Shown: positions 17,505-25,600, counted from the stretch's first letter. The stretch is 43,274 nucleotides of DNA from Ruminiclostridium sp. (GCA_017635095.1 JAGBMA010000043.1:1-43274), one strand, 5' to 3'. The notes: generated by a model not told the origin, from the sequence alone. Made by a program: numbers and translations.

Positions 17505-17540
17505 GGGGCAGTTGCAGCGTCACGCTGTCTGCCCCTTTTT
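17505..17540 (+). terminator. Intrinsic terminator of the rpmH-jag operon
   Basis: Stem ggggcag (17505-17511)/ctgcccc (17529-17535) with an inner cagcg/cgctg stem, directly followed by ttttt (17536-17540). It ends two bases before tRNA-Gln. Confidence 0.88.
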
Positions 17541-17542
17541 AC

Positions 17543-17618
17543 TGGGCTGTCGCCAAGCGGTAAGGCAAGGGACTTTGACTCCCTCATCCCGTGGGTTCAA
17601 ATCCCGCCAGCCCAACCA
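17543..17618 (+). tRNA. trnQ: tRNA-Gln (anticodon TTG)
   Basis: The 76-nt gene has an encoded CCA. The acceptor stem tgggctg (17543-17549) pairs with cagccca (17608-17614), followed by discriminator A and CCA. The D-arm is gcc...ggc, the anticodon arm is aggga-ctttgac-tccct with TTG (reads CAA), and the T-arm is gtggg-ttcaaat-cccgc. It is immediately preceded by a strong terminator and followed by another at 17641, so it sits alone between two hairpins. Confidence 0.95.
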
Positions 17619-17640
17619 TCTTTACAGGACAAAAAGTATA

Positions 17641-17696
17641 TACAGCCCACAAACGGCACAGATAAGCCGAATGTGGGCTGTATTACTTTTGTTTTT
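17641..17696 (+). terminator. Intrinsic terminator after tRNA-Gln
   Basis: An 11-bp perfect stem, tacagcccaca (17641-17651) with tgtgggctgta (17672-17682), is followed by ttacttttgttttt. Confidence 0.88.
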
Positions 17697-17863
17697 CAAA
17701 ATTCCGACAGGTGTATATTTTCGACAGGGATTGGGTAGGTGGAGGGGATTGAACCTATTATAGGTGCGCCAATAGACTAAGGTCATACGGTACACTTACT
17801 CCAATAGAATTGTTCTAATACGGTGAAGCTTATCCCTTTTCCTTACTCCACAATTTCCTGCAT

Positions 17864-19108
17864 TTACACTCTCTTGACCCGAATATCGGTAACAGCGCAC
17901 TGATCTCCCGTTAGGGCTAAATATAGATCATCTGTGCCGTCCTGTACGCTCGTACTGCTGATGATAGCGATGCCCGCAGCTTCGGTCTGCATAACTACTC
18001 TGCCGCCTTCTTTCCTGATCCCGACAACGCAGTCAAGCCCCTGCTTGTTCTGATCAAGCCACGAATCCCATGATTTAAAGCCGCTTGTTTGCTCTATACT
18101 GACCTCGTTGATGACATTCTCGGTGGATTCCCAGTTCTCGCCGTTCAGCTTAAGAAGCAGATATTCGTGATAATCGTCACCGTCGATCTGTCCGTTTGCC
18201 GATGAAAATATGCAGAAATACGGGCAATGCCATACAAGCCGCGCCGTCGGATAGCTCATAGTGTGGAAGGAGAGCGTCATACCGTCACTGATCGGGATGC
18301 CGACCGAAGAGGAAGCTCTCGGACCGTCCACCTCGATATTCGGTATATCACCGACAGGACAACCTTTGATATAGCTGATCTCCTCGGCGATACGCGGGAT
18401 CACGGTATCACCGGCTTCCCGTGTACCCGTATCCATACGCAGATTGTGTATGATACAGTTTTCGCCGGTGATCGAGAGATAAGTATAGCGCGCGGGGTCG
18501 GGCAGCGCAAGTATAACGTCGAACGCGCCGGTTTCCGTTGATACGCGGATCAGAGCATGATCCCTGTTCCGTATCGCATCGATCCTGTACCGCTTGCCGT
18601 TTTCGGGCTCGCCGATGCATGACCTCCCGGCGTCTATACCTCCGTCAGTCATCCTGACTTCAGACTTTCTCGCGCCTGACGCGGTGACCTGACCGTCAAG
18701 CCTGATCCTCGCGTATTCATAATAAAGCAAATCCTTGTTATTCTCCTCACCGTGATGTACCTGTCCGTCCAGCGAGTCGAAAACGATCAGCGTTGGCAGA
18801 GAGTCGGAAGCGGAAGCCCCGTCATCAGGCTGACAGCAGAAGGTGAAACTGATAATGTCCTTTGAGATGACGATCCCGTCCGAACTATCGTGATAGATCG
18901 ACTTGCATCGCAGGCTGTCCACTTTTGCGATATTTTCTCCGGATATCCTCTCCTTCATATTATATTCGATATCAAGGTCGATAAGTTCTCTGACGGTGTA
19001 ATACGTCCCGTCGGGCTTGCGGGGCTTTTTCTGTACCGTGAACGGCTGGCACTGAAATGAACAGGTCATCCGGCGCAATGCGCACACATAATCGAGAACG
19101 TCCTGCAT
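17864..19108 (-). CDS. Hypothetical protein with a duplicated beta-rich domain
   Basis: I do not recognise this family. Of 414 residues, the first 80 or so are Cys-containing (MTCSFQCQPF). Two copies of a 150-170-residue beta-rich unit follow. FDSLDGQ...YYEYARIRLDG pairs with FSSANGQ...YHEYLLLKLNG, and YLSITGENCIIHNLRM (about 235) pairs with the C-terminal YLALTGDQCAVTDIRV. No signal peptide or membrane helix is seen, and there is no convincing SD before ATG 19108, so the 5' end may be truncated or the start wrong. It runs opposite to both neighbours. The fold could be a jelly roll or concanavalin-like; this is inference only. Confidence 0.6.
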   Translation of the reverse strand: MQDVLDYVCALRRMTCSFQCQPFTVQKKPRKPDGTYYTVRELIDLDIEYNMKERISGENIAKVDSLRCKSIYHDSSDGIVISKDIISFTFCCQPDDGASASDSLPTLIVFDSLDGQVHHGEENNKDLLYYEYARIRLDGQVTASGARKSEVRMTDGGIDAGRSCIGEPENGKRYRIDAIRNRDHALIRVSTETGAFDVILALPDPARYTYLSITGENCIIHNLRMDTGTREAGDTVIPRIAEEISYIKGCPVGDIPNIEVDGPRASSSVGIPISDGMTLSFHTMSYPTARLVWHCPYFCIFSSANGQIDGDDYHEYLLLKLNGENWESTENVINEVSIEQTSGFKSWDSWLDQNKQGLDCVVGIRKEGGRVVMQTEAAGIAIISSTSVQDGTDDLYLALTGDQCAVTDIRVKRV

Positions 19109-19109
19109 A

Positions 19110-19310
19110 GTGCAGGGAAAATCAAGCTTTGCAATGATGCTGAAAAGGAACTGCGATGCACACGAAAAACACTATGGCCCGATAGCTTCCTGCCGAGGAT
19201 GCCCGTTTTTCGGTCAATTGACTACGGCTGACGGAAAAAGTCAGTATAAGGGTTGTAAGATTGCTGATTTAGCCCCATTTGAATGGAATTTTTTAGAAGA
19301 GGTGAAATAA
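19110..19310 (+). CDS. Small Cys-rich protein, possibly truncated
   Basis: An open frame of up to 66 residues from GTG 19110; ATG 19134 or 19137 are other candidate starts. It carries HEKHYGPIASCRGCPFFGQ and a later Cys (YKGCKIADL), a Cys pattern that could bind metal. The stop directly precedes the next ATG (19311), and the SD agaggtga for that next gene lies inside this frame, so the two are probably coupled. The start has no clear SD and abuts the divergent gene at 19108, hinting at a junction. Similar small proteins occur in phage-derived modules. Confidence 0.5.
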   Translation: MQGKSSFAMMLKRNCDAHEKHYGPIASCRGCPFFGQLTTADGKSQYKGCKIADLAPFEWNFLEEVK

Positions 19311-19529
19311 ATGGAAATAAATAGATTCCCACTGAAAGAATGTCCGTTCTGCGGCAAAGAAGCTGAATTGCTGTTTGATGAAGCAGATCACAGAGAGTAC
19401 ACCTATGTCGTATGTTCGGGCTGCGGAATAAAGACACAAAGATTTTATGCGTGTGTTGAGGAATGCGCAATGCAGCAAGCCGCAGACACTTGGAATAAGC
19501 GATATACAGAAAGTGAGGAAAAATCATGA
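19311..19529 (+). CDS. Lar-like zinc-binding small protein
   Basis: A 72-residue protein with KECPFCGKEAELL (CPxCG knuckle, about 9-21), a second pair CSGCGIKTQRFYAC (about 35-48), and a C-terminal AADTWNKRY motif. This is the layout of Lar-type (restriction alleviation) proteins common in prophages. SD gaggtga precedes ATG 19311. It is second in the compact cassette 19110-20738, and its stop overlaps the next start by four bases (ATGA). Confidence 0.7.
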   Translation: MEINRFPLKECPFCGKEAELLFDEADHREYTYVVCSGCGIKTQRFYACVEECAMQQAADTWNKRYTESEEKS

Positions 19530-19792
19530 TAGAATATGGATTACCTTTTGCTATGACAGATGCGTTACCAAACGAAAACACGGACGATCTGCCCGTCGAT
19601 ATTGTCGTAACGCCCGTTAAGGTCGTTATGAAGCGGATACGCTGTAAGAAATGCGGAAACACTCTTATTTCGCAAGGCGTATCTATCATTAACCCGGATA
19701 AATATGGTTATCATTGCCCCGTCTGCAACAACGACTATATCAGCACAGTAAAATATCCCGCAATATGCTTCGTGGAAAGCGAGGAAGACTAA
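19526..19792 (+). CDS. Zinc-ribbon protein
   Basis: An 88-residue protein. An N-terminal 40-residue segment of unknown role precedes a zinc ribbon with KKCGNTL (about 42) and HCPVCNNDY (about 64), which fit two CxxC knuckles. It overlaps the genes on both sides (4 bp with the Lar-like gene, 1 bp with the radical SAM gene), so it is translated as part of the same coupled cassette. Function is not known; it may supply a metal site or bind nucleic acid. Confidence 0.65.
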   Translation: MIEYGLPFAMTDALPNENTDDLPVDIVVTPVKVVMKRIRCKKCGNTLISQGVSIINPDKYGYHCPVCNNDYISTVKYPAICFVESEED

Positions 19793-20475
19793 TGAAACCT
19801 ATATATAAAACTAAGGGGGCAGCGCATGAGTACGGAGAGCTTGCATTGAATATTTACACAGGCTGTCCGCACCAGTGCTTCTACTGTTATGTTCCGAACG
19901 TTATGCATTGTGACCGGGAAAAATTCCATACCGACATCAGACCGCGCCCAAATATCATCGAAGAGACCCGACGGCAGCTCGAAAGGGAACGGATCACATG
20001 CAAGCGCATACATCTCTGCTTCACCTGTGACCCGTACCCGACCGGGTACAACAGCTCCGTGACCCGGGATATTATCAAGCTCCTAAAGGAATACGGTAAC
20101 TGCGTGCAGATCCTCACCAAAGGTGACGGCAGTCGAGACTTTGATCTGCTTGACCTTAATGACTTCTATGGTATCACACTCGACGGAAGCGAAAGCAATG
20201 AAGAAGCTTTGTCAAGGGTACGTCCGCTGAAAAAGGCTCACGATCTCGGCATTAACACATGGATCTCTTTTGAACCGGTCATTGACCCGGATCGTGTTCT
20301 GTGGGACATTGCGTGGCGGGCTCAGAAAGCCGATAAAATAATGATCGGAAAGCTCAATTATCACAAGTCCAGTGTCGATTGGAAAGCCTTCGGGCATAGG
20401 GCAGAATCCATGTGTAAGAGCTGCGGAAAATCATTCTATATAAAGGACAGTCTCAGAAAGGAAATGGAGAAATGA
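19792..20475 (+). CDS. Radical SAM protein, phage-type SPL-like family
   Basis: A 227-residue protein. CPHQCFYCY (about residues 21-29) is the CxxxCxxC site for the [4Fe-4S] cluster that cleaves S-adenosylmethionine. CFTCDPYP near 67 and QILTKGDG near 99 are typical of the SPL-like radical SAM proteins found in phages and integrative elements. Two further Cys near the C terminus (CKSCGKSF) may bind a second metal. ATG 19792 (MKPIYKTKGAAHEYGELALNIYTG) is chosen as the family N terminus and overlaps the previous stop by one base. The substrate is unknown. Confidence 0.85.
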   Translation: MKPIYKTKGAAHEYGELALNIYTGCPHQCFYCYVPNVMHCDREKFHTDIRPRPNIIEETRRQLERERITCKRIHLCFTCDPYPTGYNSSVTRDIIKLLKEYGNCVQILTKGDGSRDFDLLDLNDFYGITLDGSESNEEALSRVRPLKKAHDLGINTWISFEPVIDPDRVLWDIAWRAQKADKIMIGKLNYHKSSVDWKAFGHRAESMCKSCGKSFYIKDSLRKEMEK

Positions 20476-20738
20476 ATGTTATAGACCTTATCGAAATCAA
20501 GCACCTCAAGGGCGAGCAGAAGGAGCTCGCAGAGACTATTGGTATCGAAGCCTATAGGAAGCTGCTGCTTAATTACAGCGGCGACAGACTGTTTATTTCA
20601 CGCTTTGACACTATCGTTTCTTACAATAAGGAAGAGCTTATAAGGGCTGCTATAGACAAGTTCTCGGAAGCTGAGATTATAAGCTTTTTCCGCATCTCAA
20701 AACGTGAATTTGAGCGTATCAGATTAGGCTGTAAATGA
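20472..20738 (+). CDS. Mor-like helix-turn-helix protein
   Basis: An 88-residue protein starting in an ATGA overlap with the radical SAM stop. Its pattern (ETIGIEAYRKLLLNYSGDRLFIS, then a C-terminal helix-turn-helix KFSEAEIISFFRISKREFERIR) resembles the Mor/C family of phage Mu middle-gene activators and Mor-like proteins of Firmicutes mobile elements. It is last in the cassette and directly followed by a terminator. It could regulate the cassette or be a leftover phage regulator. Confidence 0.6.
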   Translation: MNVIDLIEIKHLKGEQKELAETIGIEAYRKLLLNYSGDRLFISRFDTIVSYNKEELIRAAIDKFSEAEIISFFRISKREFERIRLGCK

Positions 20739-20740
20739 AT

Positions 20741-20767
20741 AAAAGAGCCTGTTTTACGGGCTCTTTT
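20741..20767 (+). terminator. Intrinsic terminator of the radical SAM cassette
   Basis: Stem aaaagagcc (20741-20749)/ggctctttt (20759-20767) with an A-run before and T-run after, so it may work in both directions. It begins 2 nt after the Mor-like stop. Confidence 0.85.
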
Positions 20768-21154
20768 ACTTGCGTACAGCCTGCATAAAAGCTGTATAAT
20801 ATGCAGGGATTTGCGAATATTCTTGCAAAAATCGAGTATTAAAATTGGTGGAAAAGTTGTTGAAAATTTAGTTCCGCGTGTTCCGCGTGAAATTTTGAGT
20901 TTTCAACCGTTTAAATGCATTTTTCATTTTGTGTCAAAATTTTTCTTAAACGCTTAACCGAGCGGTTTGAACGGCATTTGAACAGAAATTTAAACGAAAA
21001 AGTTTTCAACCGCAAATATAACAAATCGTATAATCGACAACAAATATTCTCTGACAAGCAAAATGAAAAATCTTTCACAAGCTAACGGTTTTAAATGCCG
21101 GTTTTCGGCTTGGTTACGCTATTTGTTCGGTATATCACCGGTTATCTCGGGTTA
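20768..21154. other. AT-rich non-coding tract with direct and inverted repeats
   Basis: No credible gene in 387 bp. It holds a tandem ttccgcgtg (20872-20880, 20881-20889), a 12-bp direct repeat agttttcaaccg (20898-20909 and 21001-21012), and a 13-bp inverted pair atttttcattttg (20919-20931)/caaaatgaaaaat (21059-21071). I see no DnaA boxes of the TTATCCACA type. It separates the phage-like cassette from the shortened HD-GYP gene and may be a remnant replication or attachment region. Confidence 0.5.
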
Positions 21155-22630
21155 TCACGTTTTTTTCATTTTCCTTGTCAAATAACACTTGACAAGTTCT
21201 TCTCTGACGATATGCTGCGGGATAGCTTTTCGGTAGCTTCGGTTTGAGGTCATGGCATCATAAGCATCGGCGACCGCGATGATACGCGCAATCTCCGGTA
21301 TCTCCTCACCCTTAAGACCTTCGGGATAGCCCCTTCCGTTGTAGCGCTCGTGGTGATAATGTGCGCCGATGCTGAGCCAAGGGATCAGACTTATATTTGA
21401 AAGTATCTGACTTCCGACAAGGGTGTGCTTTTTTATCTGCTCAAATTCCTCATCGGTAAGTCTGCCGGGCTTTGCAAGTATGGATTTGCTGACTCCTATC
21501 TTTCCTACATCGTGGAGAAGAGCGGCGTAATAGATGTTTTCGCATTCTTCAAGGGGCTTTCCCGCGTGCTCGGCTATAGTTTTTGAATACTCGGCGACAC
21601 GCACGGAATGACCGTTGGTATAAGGATCCTTTGCATCTATCGCGCTTGCGAGCGCTTTGGAGGTCTGTATGAACTGCTCGTGCATTTCCCTATTCTTTTT
21701 TTCAAGCGCGACAGTCGATGCTGTGAGATCGTATGTCTTTCTTGCCTCTTTCAGACGCCCGTGATATATAGCGACACATACTGTGGTCAGTGAGATAAAA
21801 AATGTGATATAGTTTACCGTGTCACCGGAGCTGACATTATACGTCGTACCGGATATGACGACTTCCTTCGCCTTGAATGACACTCCGTCCTGAAAAGTCA
21901 GCAATATCCGGTAGAAAGCTCCGAAACAGGTGCCAAGGATCAGTATGGTTATGAACGGGCGGTAGATCATAAGAAATCCGACATAGATCATCACCATCAG
22001 AAAACAGGTGATCTGTTTTTCTTCCCAGAAATCGGTGTATGACACAAGTATGCCGAATTCTATACAGATCAATGAAAACAAACCGACCGTAAGATGCTCC
22101 GGAAAAACAATATTCTTGTTTTTCAGATATCTGAGCAATGCGTAAATTACAATAACCGCGCCGAAAACAAACAGAGACAAATACAGAGAGACAATAAGTA
22201 TATTTGCCGTATCCGCCATTACAGGAGTTATCGCGTCGCTCTTTTCTATAAATCTTTCAAGACATAATACGGGCGTGTACAGCATACAAGCCGAGCCGAT
22301 CGCGAGCAGTGTGACGAACTTTCCCTTTGTGAGCTTTTTTTCTCTGCGGACGAACAGGCAAAATAATGTAAATCCAAGACCGATCAGAAGAAACAGCCAA
22401 TATTTGGTCGTGTACTTAACAAGCAGCGTAAACAGATCCGCGCCGTCCTGATACTTGGGAATGATCCTCGTGATCGTCTGCCTTATCAGCATCCAGACCT
22501 CCAGAATAACGGTAATAAAGCCTAAATAGATGCCGCCCTGCATATTCTTGTCATGCATATAACCGCGTTCATATCCGTTCAATTTTTCAAATCCGAGCAA
22601 ATGCGAGATATAGTTCAATGTCTTTTTCAT
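21155..22630 (-). CDS. Membrane HD-GYP cyclic-di-GMP phosphodiesterase, C terminus shortened
   Basis: A 491-residue protein. A multi-helix membrane region (about eight hydrophobic segments, residues 30-300) leads through a short coiled coil (EKKNREMHEQFIQ) to an HD-GYP domain (about 325-480): HSVRVAEYS, LLHDVGKIG (HD), HTLVGSQIL, HYHHERYNGRGYP with the diagnostic GYP, and IARIIAVADAYDAMTS. The family hydrolyses cyclic-di-GMP. Homologues continue past REELVK with a GTQFDP-type helix, but this protein ends in CYLTRKMKKT just before the repeat tract, so the tail is probably lost. The only good SD (aaaggag) is far from ATG 22630, with a small hairpin between them. Confidence 0.87.
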   Translation of the reverse strand: MKKTLNYISHLLGFEKLNGYERGYMHDKNMQGGIYLGFITVILEVWMLIRQTITRIIPKYQDGADLFTLLVKYTTKYWLFLLIGLGFTLFCLFVRREKKLTKGKFVTLLAIGSACMLYTPVLCLERFIEKSDAITPVMADTANILIVSLYLSLFVFGAVIVIYALLRYLKNKNIVFPEHLTVGLFSLICIEFGILVSYTDFWEEKQITCFLMVMIYVGFLMIYRPFITILILGTCFGAFYRILLTFQDGVSFKAKEVVISGTTYNVSSGDTVNYITFFISLTTVCVAIYHGRLKEARKTYDLTASTVALEKKNREMHEQFIQTSKALASAIDAKDPYTNGHSVRVAEYSKTIAEHAGKPLEECENIYYAALLHDVGKIGVSKSILAKPGRLTDEEFEQIKKHTLVGSQILSNISLIPWLSIGAHYHHERYNGRGYPEGLKGEEIPEIARIIAVADAYDAMTSNRSYRKAIPQHIVREELVKCYLTRKMKKT

Positions 22631-22672
22631 TATTATCCGAGCCCGAAGGGCGCGACTCCTTTTTCAGCTTCC

Positions 22673-23614
22673 TCAATATTCTTTTTCCCGGCTAAGCCCC
22701 GGATGTCTTGACATAAATATCCGGTGCTGGATTATGACATATATGAGTGACAGGGCGGTACCGATGATCGCTCCTGCGGATACATCGCTTAGATAATGAG
22801 CGCCGAGCTGCATTCTCGTAAACATAACGATCATACCGAACGTGAGCCCGCATATAAGCAGCAGGTCAACACGCTTTTTGAGCTTCGGGAACAGCCATAC
22901 CACGGAAAGAAGTATATATACGCAGGAAATGCTGAGAACACTGTGACCGCTCGGAAATGAATGAAGATCTGTCTTTTCGAGCCCGAATGACTCTATGAAT
23001 CCTGCGGCGCCCGAAAACGGCTCATACCATGGCACAAAGCCTATCCCTTCATATCCTCTTACAACGATACGGTATCTCGGGCGGCTGAATATGATCTTCA
23101 GCACCTCCATTGACAGCAGTGCGATGAGCATTATTGCCACAAGTCCCAATATCTTTTTTGCAAGCAGCTTATCCTTGGACTTGGCTCCGAGCCTGTACCC
23201 GAGGAAAAACAGCGGATATGCCGCCACGATGCTTACGGCTATGGCTATGGGAGTATTATGATTCAGCGCCGGGAATACGCCGCCGAGACAATCCACCGAA
23301 AGAAGTGAGCGCGAGCCTTCGAATCCCGAATACAGAGCAAGACCGGCGCAAATGCAGCAGAACAGCACTTTCAGAGGCTTATTCAGACCCGAGTGGATCG
23401 TACGTTCGGTAAGTGTACCCATAAACAGCACGGCGGACGCAAAGAAGGGATATATTCCCGCCGTCGTGATAAATATTGCCGGCAGATTGTCGGGTGTGTA
23501 TATTGCGGCAGCTATCGTTTCGTCGTAAAACGTTCCCACGAAAAACAAAGCTGTGAAAATGACCAGCGTGATGATATGAAAGACGATCTGCCACGTGTAT
23601 TTCTTTATTGACAT
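22673..23614 (-). CDS. PAP2-family membrane phosphatase
   Basis: A 313-residue integral membrane protein. It has the three PAP2 motifs in order: KIIFSRPR (about 172-179), HSFPSGHS (about 218-225) and FTRMQLGAHYLSDV (about 263-276). They sit among about eight hydrophobic helices. PAP2 enzymes dephosphorylate lipid phosphates such as phosphatidate or undecaprenyl pyrophosphate; the substrate cannot be told from sequence. SD gaaagg precedes ATG 23614. HD-GYP follows 42 nt downstream on the same strand, so the two may be co-transcribed. Confidence 0.9.
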   Translation of the reverse strand: MSIKKYTWQIVFHIITLVIFTALFFVGTFYDETIAAAIYTPDNLPAIFITTAGIYPFFASAVLFMGTLTERTIHSGLNKPLKVLFCCICAGLALYSGFEGSRSLLSVDCLGGVFPALNHNTPIAIAVSIVAAYPLFFLGYRLGAKSKDKLLAKKILGLVAIMLIALLSMEVLKIIFSRPRYRIVVRGYEGIGFVPWYEPFSGAAGFIESFGLEKTDLHSFPSGHSVLSISCVYILLSVVWLFPKLKKRVDLLLICGLTFGMIVMFTRMQLGAHYLSDVSAGAIIGTALSLIYVIIQHRIFMSRHPGLSREKEY

Positions 23615-23693
23615 AACCTTTCACCAACCTCAGATTATTGTTATTACTTCTGCAATTAAAAAATTGCTTTAGAGGTTCCCTTTATATAATACA

Positions 23694-23724
23694 TTCATTC
23701 CCCAGCCGGAGGCGGGGGAATGAA
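23694..23724 (-). terminator. Hairpin after the CPBP gene
   Basis: A 10-bp perfect stem, ttcattcccc (23694-23703) with ggggaatgaa (23715-23724). It lies 30 nt beyond the CPBP stop on the minus strand, between that gene and PAP2. The U-run is weak, so termination is likely but not certain. Confidence 0.55.
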
Positions 23725-23753
23725 CAAAAATCAAACTATTTATTGTAATATCA

Positions 23754-24839
23754 CTATGCCGTCGCTGCCATGCTTGACATAAACACCGTTATCATAGAGC
23801 CAAGCTCAAAGATCACCGCTATCCAGAAGGAAGGACAGCCGAACAGGAGCTTTACCGTATTTTCGGACTTTGCGGGAAGCTCAGAGTTAAGACCGGGCGC
23901 GATGATATCCGTTTTGTTGTTTATCCTTCCGTTCTTTTTGAAGAACAGTATAAGACACGGTGCGGCAATGACAAATTCTGCGACGAAGAATATAATGTAT
24001 CCCGTATCTCCCCATGCCTCCGCTGCAAAGCCAGCCGCGAACGCCATAAAGTTCGTAAGCATATGCGCGATTATATTGGGTATGACGCTTCCCGCTTTAA
24101 GTGCGATATAGCCGTGAATGATACCGATGATGAATGTATTGGGGAACTGCCCTAAATTCCCGTGTATGAGAGCAAACATCAGCGACGAAACGATTATCGC
24201 AAACCACTTGCTTACCGGCGAGAGTGCGTTCAGCATAAATCCCCGGAAAAACAGCTCTTCGAGCAGCGCGGCGAAAATGCAGGAATAGATCATGGCTATT
24301 ATCTGCCCGACAGGGTCGCCGTTGCCGCTCATCGTATTTGCCAGATCCGCAGACGAGCCGTTTGTTCCGGCGATCGTTCTTAACAGCAGCGAAATGAGTA
24401 CCGATACCGGCTGTACAGCAAGGATACCGATAACGCCGAGCGGAACTGCCTTAGCGCGGGTCTTGGTATGGAGACTGTCCCTGAATCTGAAGGTATGTAT
24501 CATTTTATATCCGACGGCTGTCGCAACCACGAGAGCGAGTCCGGCAGCCGCAAGACTGATGAGTGTAGTCAGCACCGCTTGCTGCCCGATAGCCTCGCTC
24601 ACAAGCACTTTCAGCTCTTCCGCGGAAACGCCGGGATTTTCCGCTTGCAGACGCGATGCGGCTATAGCCTGTAAAACCACATTTGCACCGACGGAAACAA
24701 GGTTTATCACAAGTATCTGGAACAATACCGCTGTGGTGGATACGCCGTATGAGCGCTTTACGCGCCTGCGCTCTTCTTTTACCGGATCGGACGTGCTGCC
24801 GGTATCATTACTCTGAACCGACTCTTCCGCTTTTTTCAT
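23754..24839 (-). CDS. CPBP (CAAX/type II) intramembrane metalloprotease
   Basis: A 361-residue membrane protein with motif 1 EELFFRGFML (EExxxR, about 192-201), motif 2 FALIHGNL (about 220) and motif 3 IIAHMLTNF (about 255-263) within eight hydrophobic helices. Motif Glu/His residues needed for the Rce1-like active site are present. An N-terminal basic cytoplasmic segment of about 35 residues precedes the first helix. CPBP proteases act in prenyl-protein processing or bacteriocin maturation and immunity; the substrate here is unknown. It is a second, distant paralogue of the CPBP gene at 39555. Confidence 0.88.
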   Translation of the reverse strand: MKKAEESVQSNDTGSTSDPVKEERRRVKRSYGVSTTAVLFQILVINLVSVGANVVLQAIAASRLQAENPGVSAEELKVLVSEAIGQQAVLTTLISLAAAGLALVVATAVGYKMIHTFRFRDSLHTKTRAKAVPLGVIGILAVQPVSVLISLLLRTIAGTNGSSADLANTMSGNGDPVGQIIAMIYSCIFAALLEELFFRGFMLNALSPVSKWFAIIVSSLMFALIHGNLGQFPNTFIIGIIHGYIALKAGSVIPNIIAHMLTNFMAFAAGFAAEAWGDTGYIIFFVAEFVIAAPCLILFFKKNGRINNKTDIIAPGLNSELPAKSENTVKLLFGCPSFWIAVIFELGSMITVFMSSMAATA

Positions 24840-24952
24840 AGGTGATTCTCCTCAATTCTTTGTTTTGTTGCGTTATAAATCTGACAGATCTGAAAACAAC
24901 GATAATTCTTCTTAAAAACAATACGTTTGCGAACCAGATTCCACTCAGCGTA

Positions 24953-25600
24953 TCATGCTTCAAGCATCTTCTTTCCCTTAGTGAGATATACAAGATAGAT
25001 GATATATCCGATAAGGGATATGATCGTTGCAACGATCAGAAGAATACCGTTCGTAAAAGTAGCTATTGTTGCAAGCACGATCTGTACGACCTCGATCACG
25101 AGAATAACATTGCCCATGGACACGACATCATCTCTGCCGAGATCCTTGGCGAGTGTGCTTATACCCATTACCGTGAAGACATACACAGCGATAGTAGCAA
25201 CATTCAGGAAGGTCTTAAGTACGCTTGCTATAGTGCCGAGGAAGGGTATCACTCCCGCGAGTCCGGTGATAAGATTTGCGATAAGCAGAAGGACAGACAT
25301 TATAAAAGCGTTTTTAAAATACTTTGGCTCATCCTCCGATGCCTTCTTAAGACCGATGATCATAAATATTACGGAAATGATGCTCAATACGGCAATTCCA
25401 AGCGAAAGGATCACTACTCCGAGACCCGAAGCGACAGCGCCGACCGCTCCCGCTTCCGAGCCGTCCGCCGCAGCAGCGGCACCTGTCAATGCTGTAACAC
25501 CGAGCAATGCGACTATGATCGCAAGACCCGCACTGATGATCTGGAGGGCTTCGGCTGCTACGATCTTCTTCATTCCCTCATAAGCGTTTTTGAACTTCAT
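24953..25600 (-). CDS. Hypothetical multi-pass membrane protein
   Basis: A 215-residue, very hydrophobic protein with about five or six helices: 13-40, 55-85, 100-130, 135-155, 163-205. An Ala/Gly-rich loop with GSEAGAVG lies near residue 50. There are no catalytic motifs and I recognise no family. ATG 25600 has SD aaaggtgg. It lies just downstream of the two-component system genes in the same direction, and its 5' region contains the dyad at 25663-25680, so it is a plausible target of that system (inference). Confidence 0.7.
   Translation of the reverse strand: MKFKNAYEGMKKIVAAEALQIISAGLAIIVALLGVTALTGAAAAADGSEAGAVGAVASGLGVVILSLGIAVLSIISVIFMIIGLKKASEDEPKYFKNAFIMSVLLLIANLITGLAGVIPFLGTIASVLKTFLNVATIAVYVFTVMGISTLAKDLGRDDVVSMGNVILVIEVVQIVLATIATFTNGILLIVATIISLIGYIIYLVYLTKGKKMLEA

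Noticed and set aside
17728-17800. tRNA-like sequence on the minus strand (ggttcaatcccctccacctac with a possible gtaagtg 5' acceptor arm); the nearby ttttcgacagggattggg also recalls the 5' end of tmRNA.
   Set aside because: The T-stem has only two pairs, the anticodon arm does not fold with a 7-nt loop, and no coherent tmRNA structure can be built. At most it is a decayed fragment.
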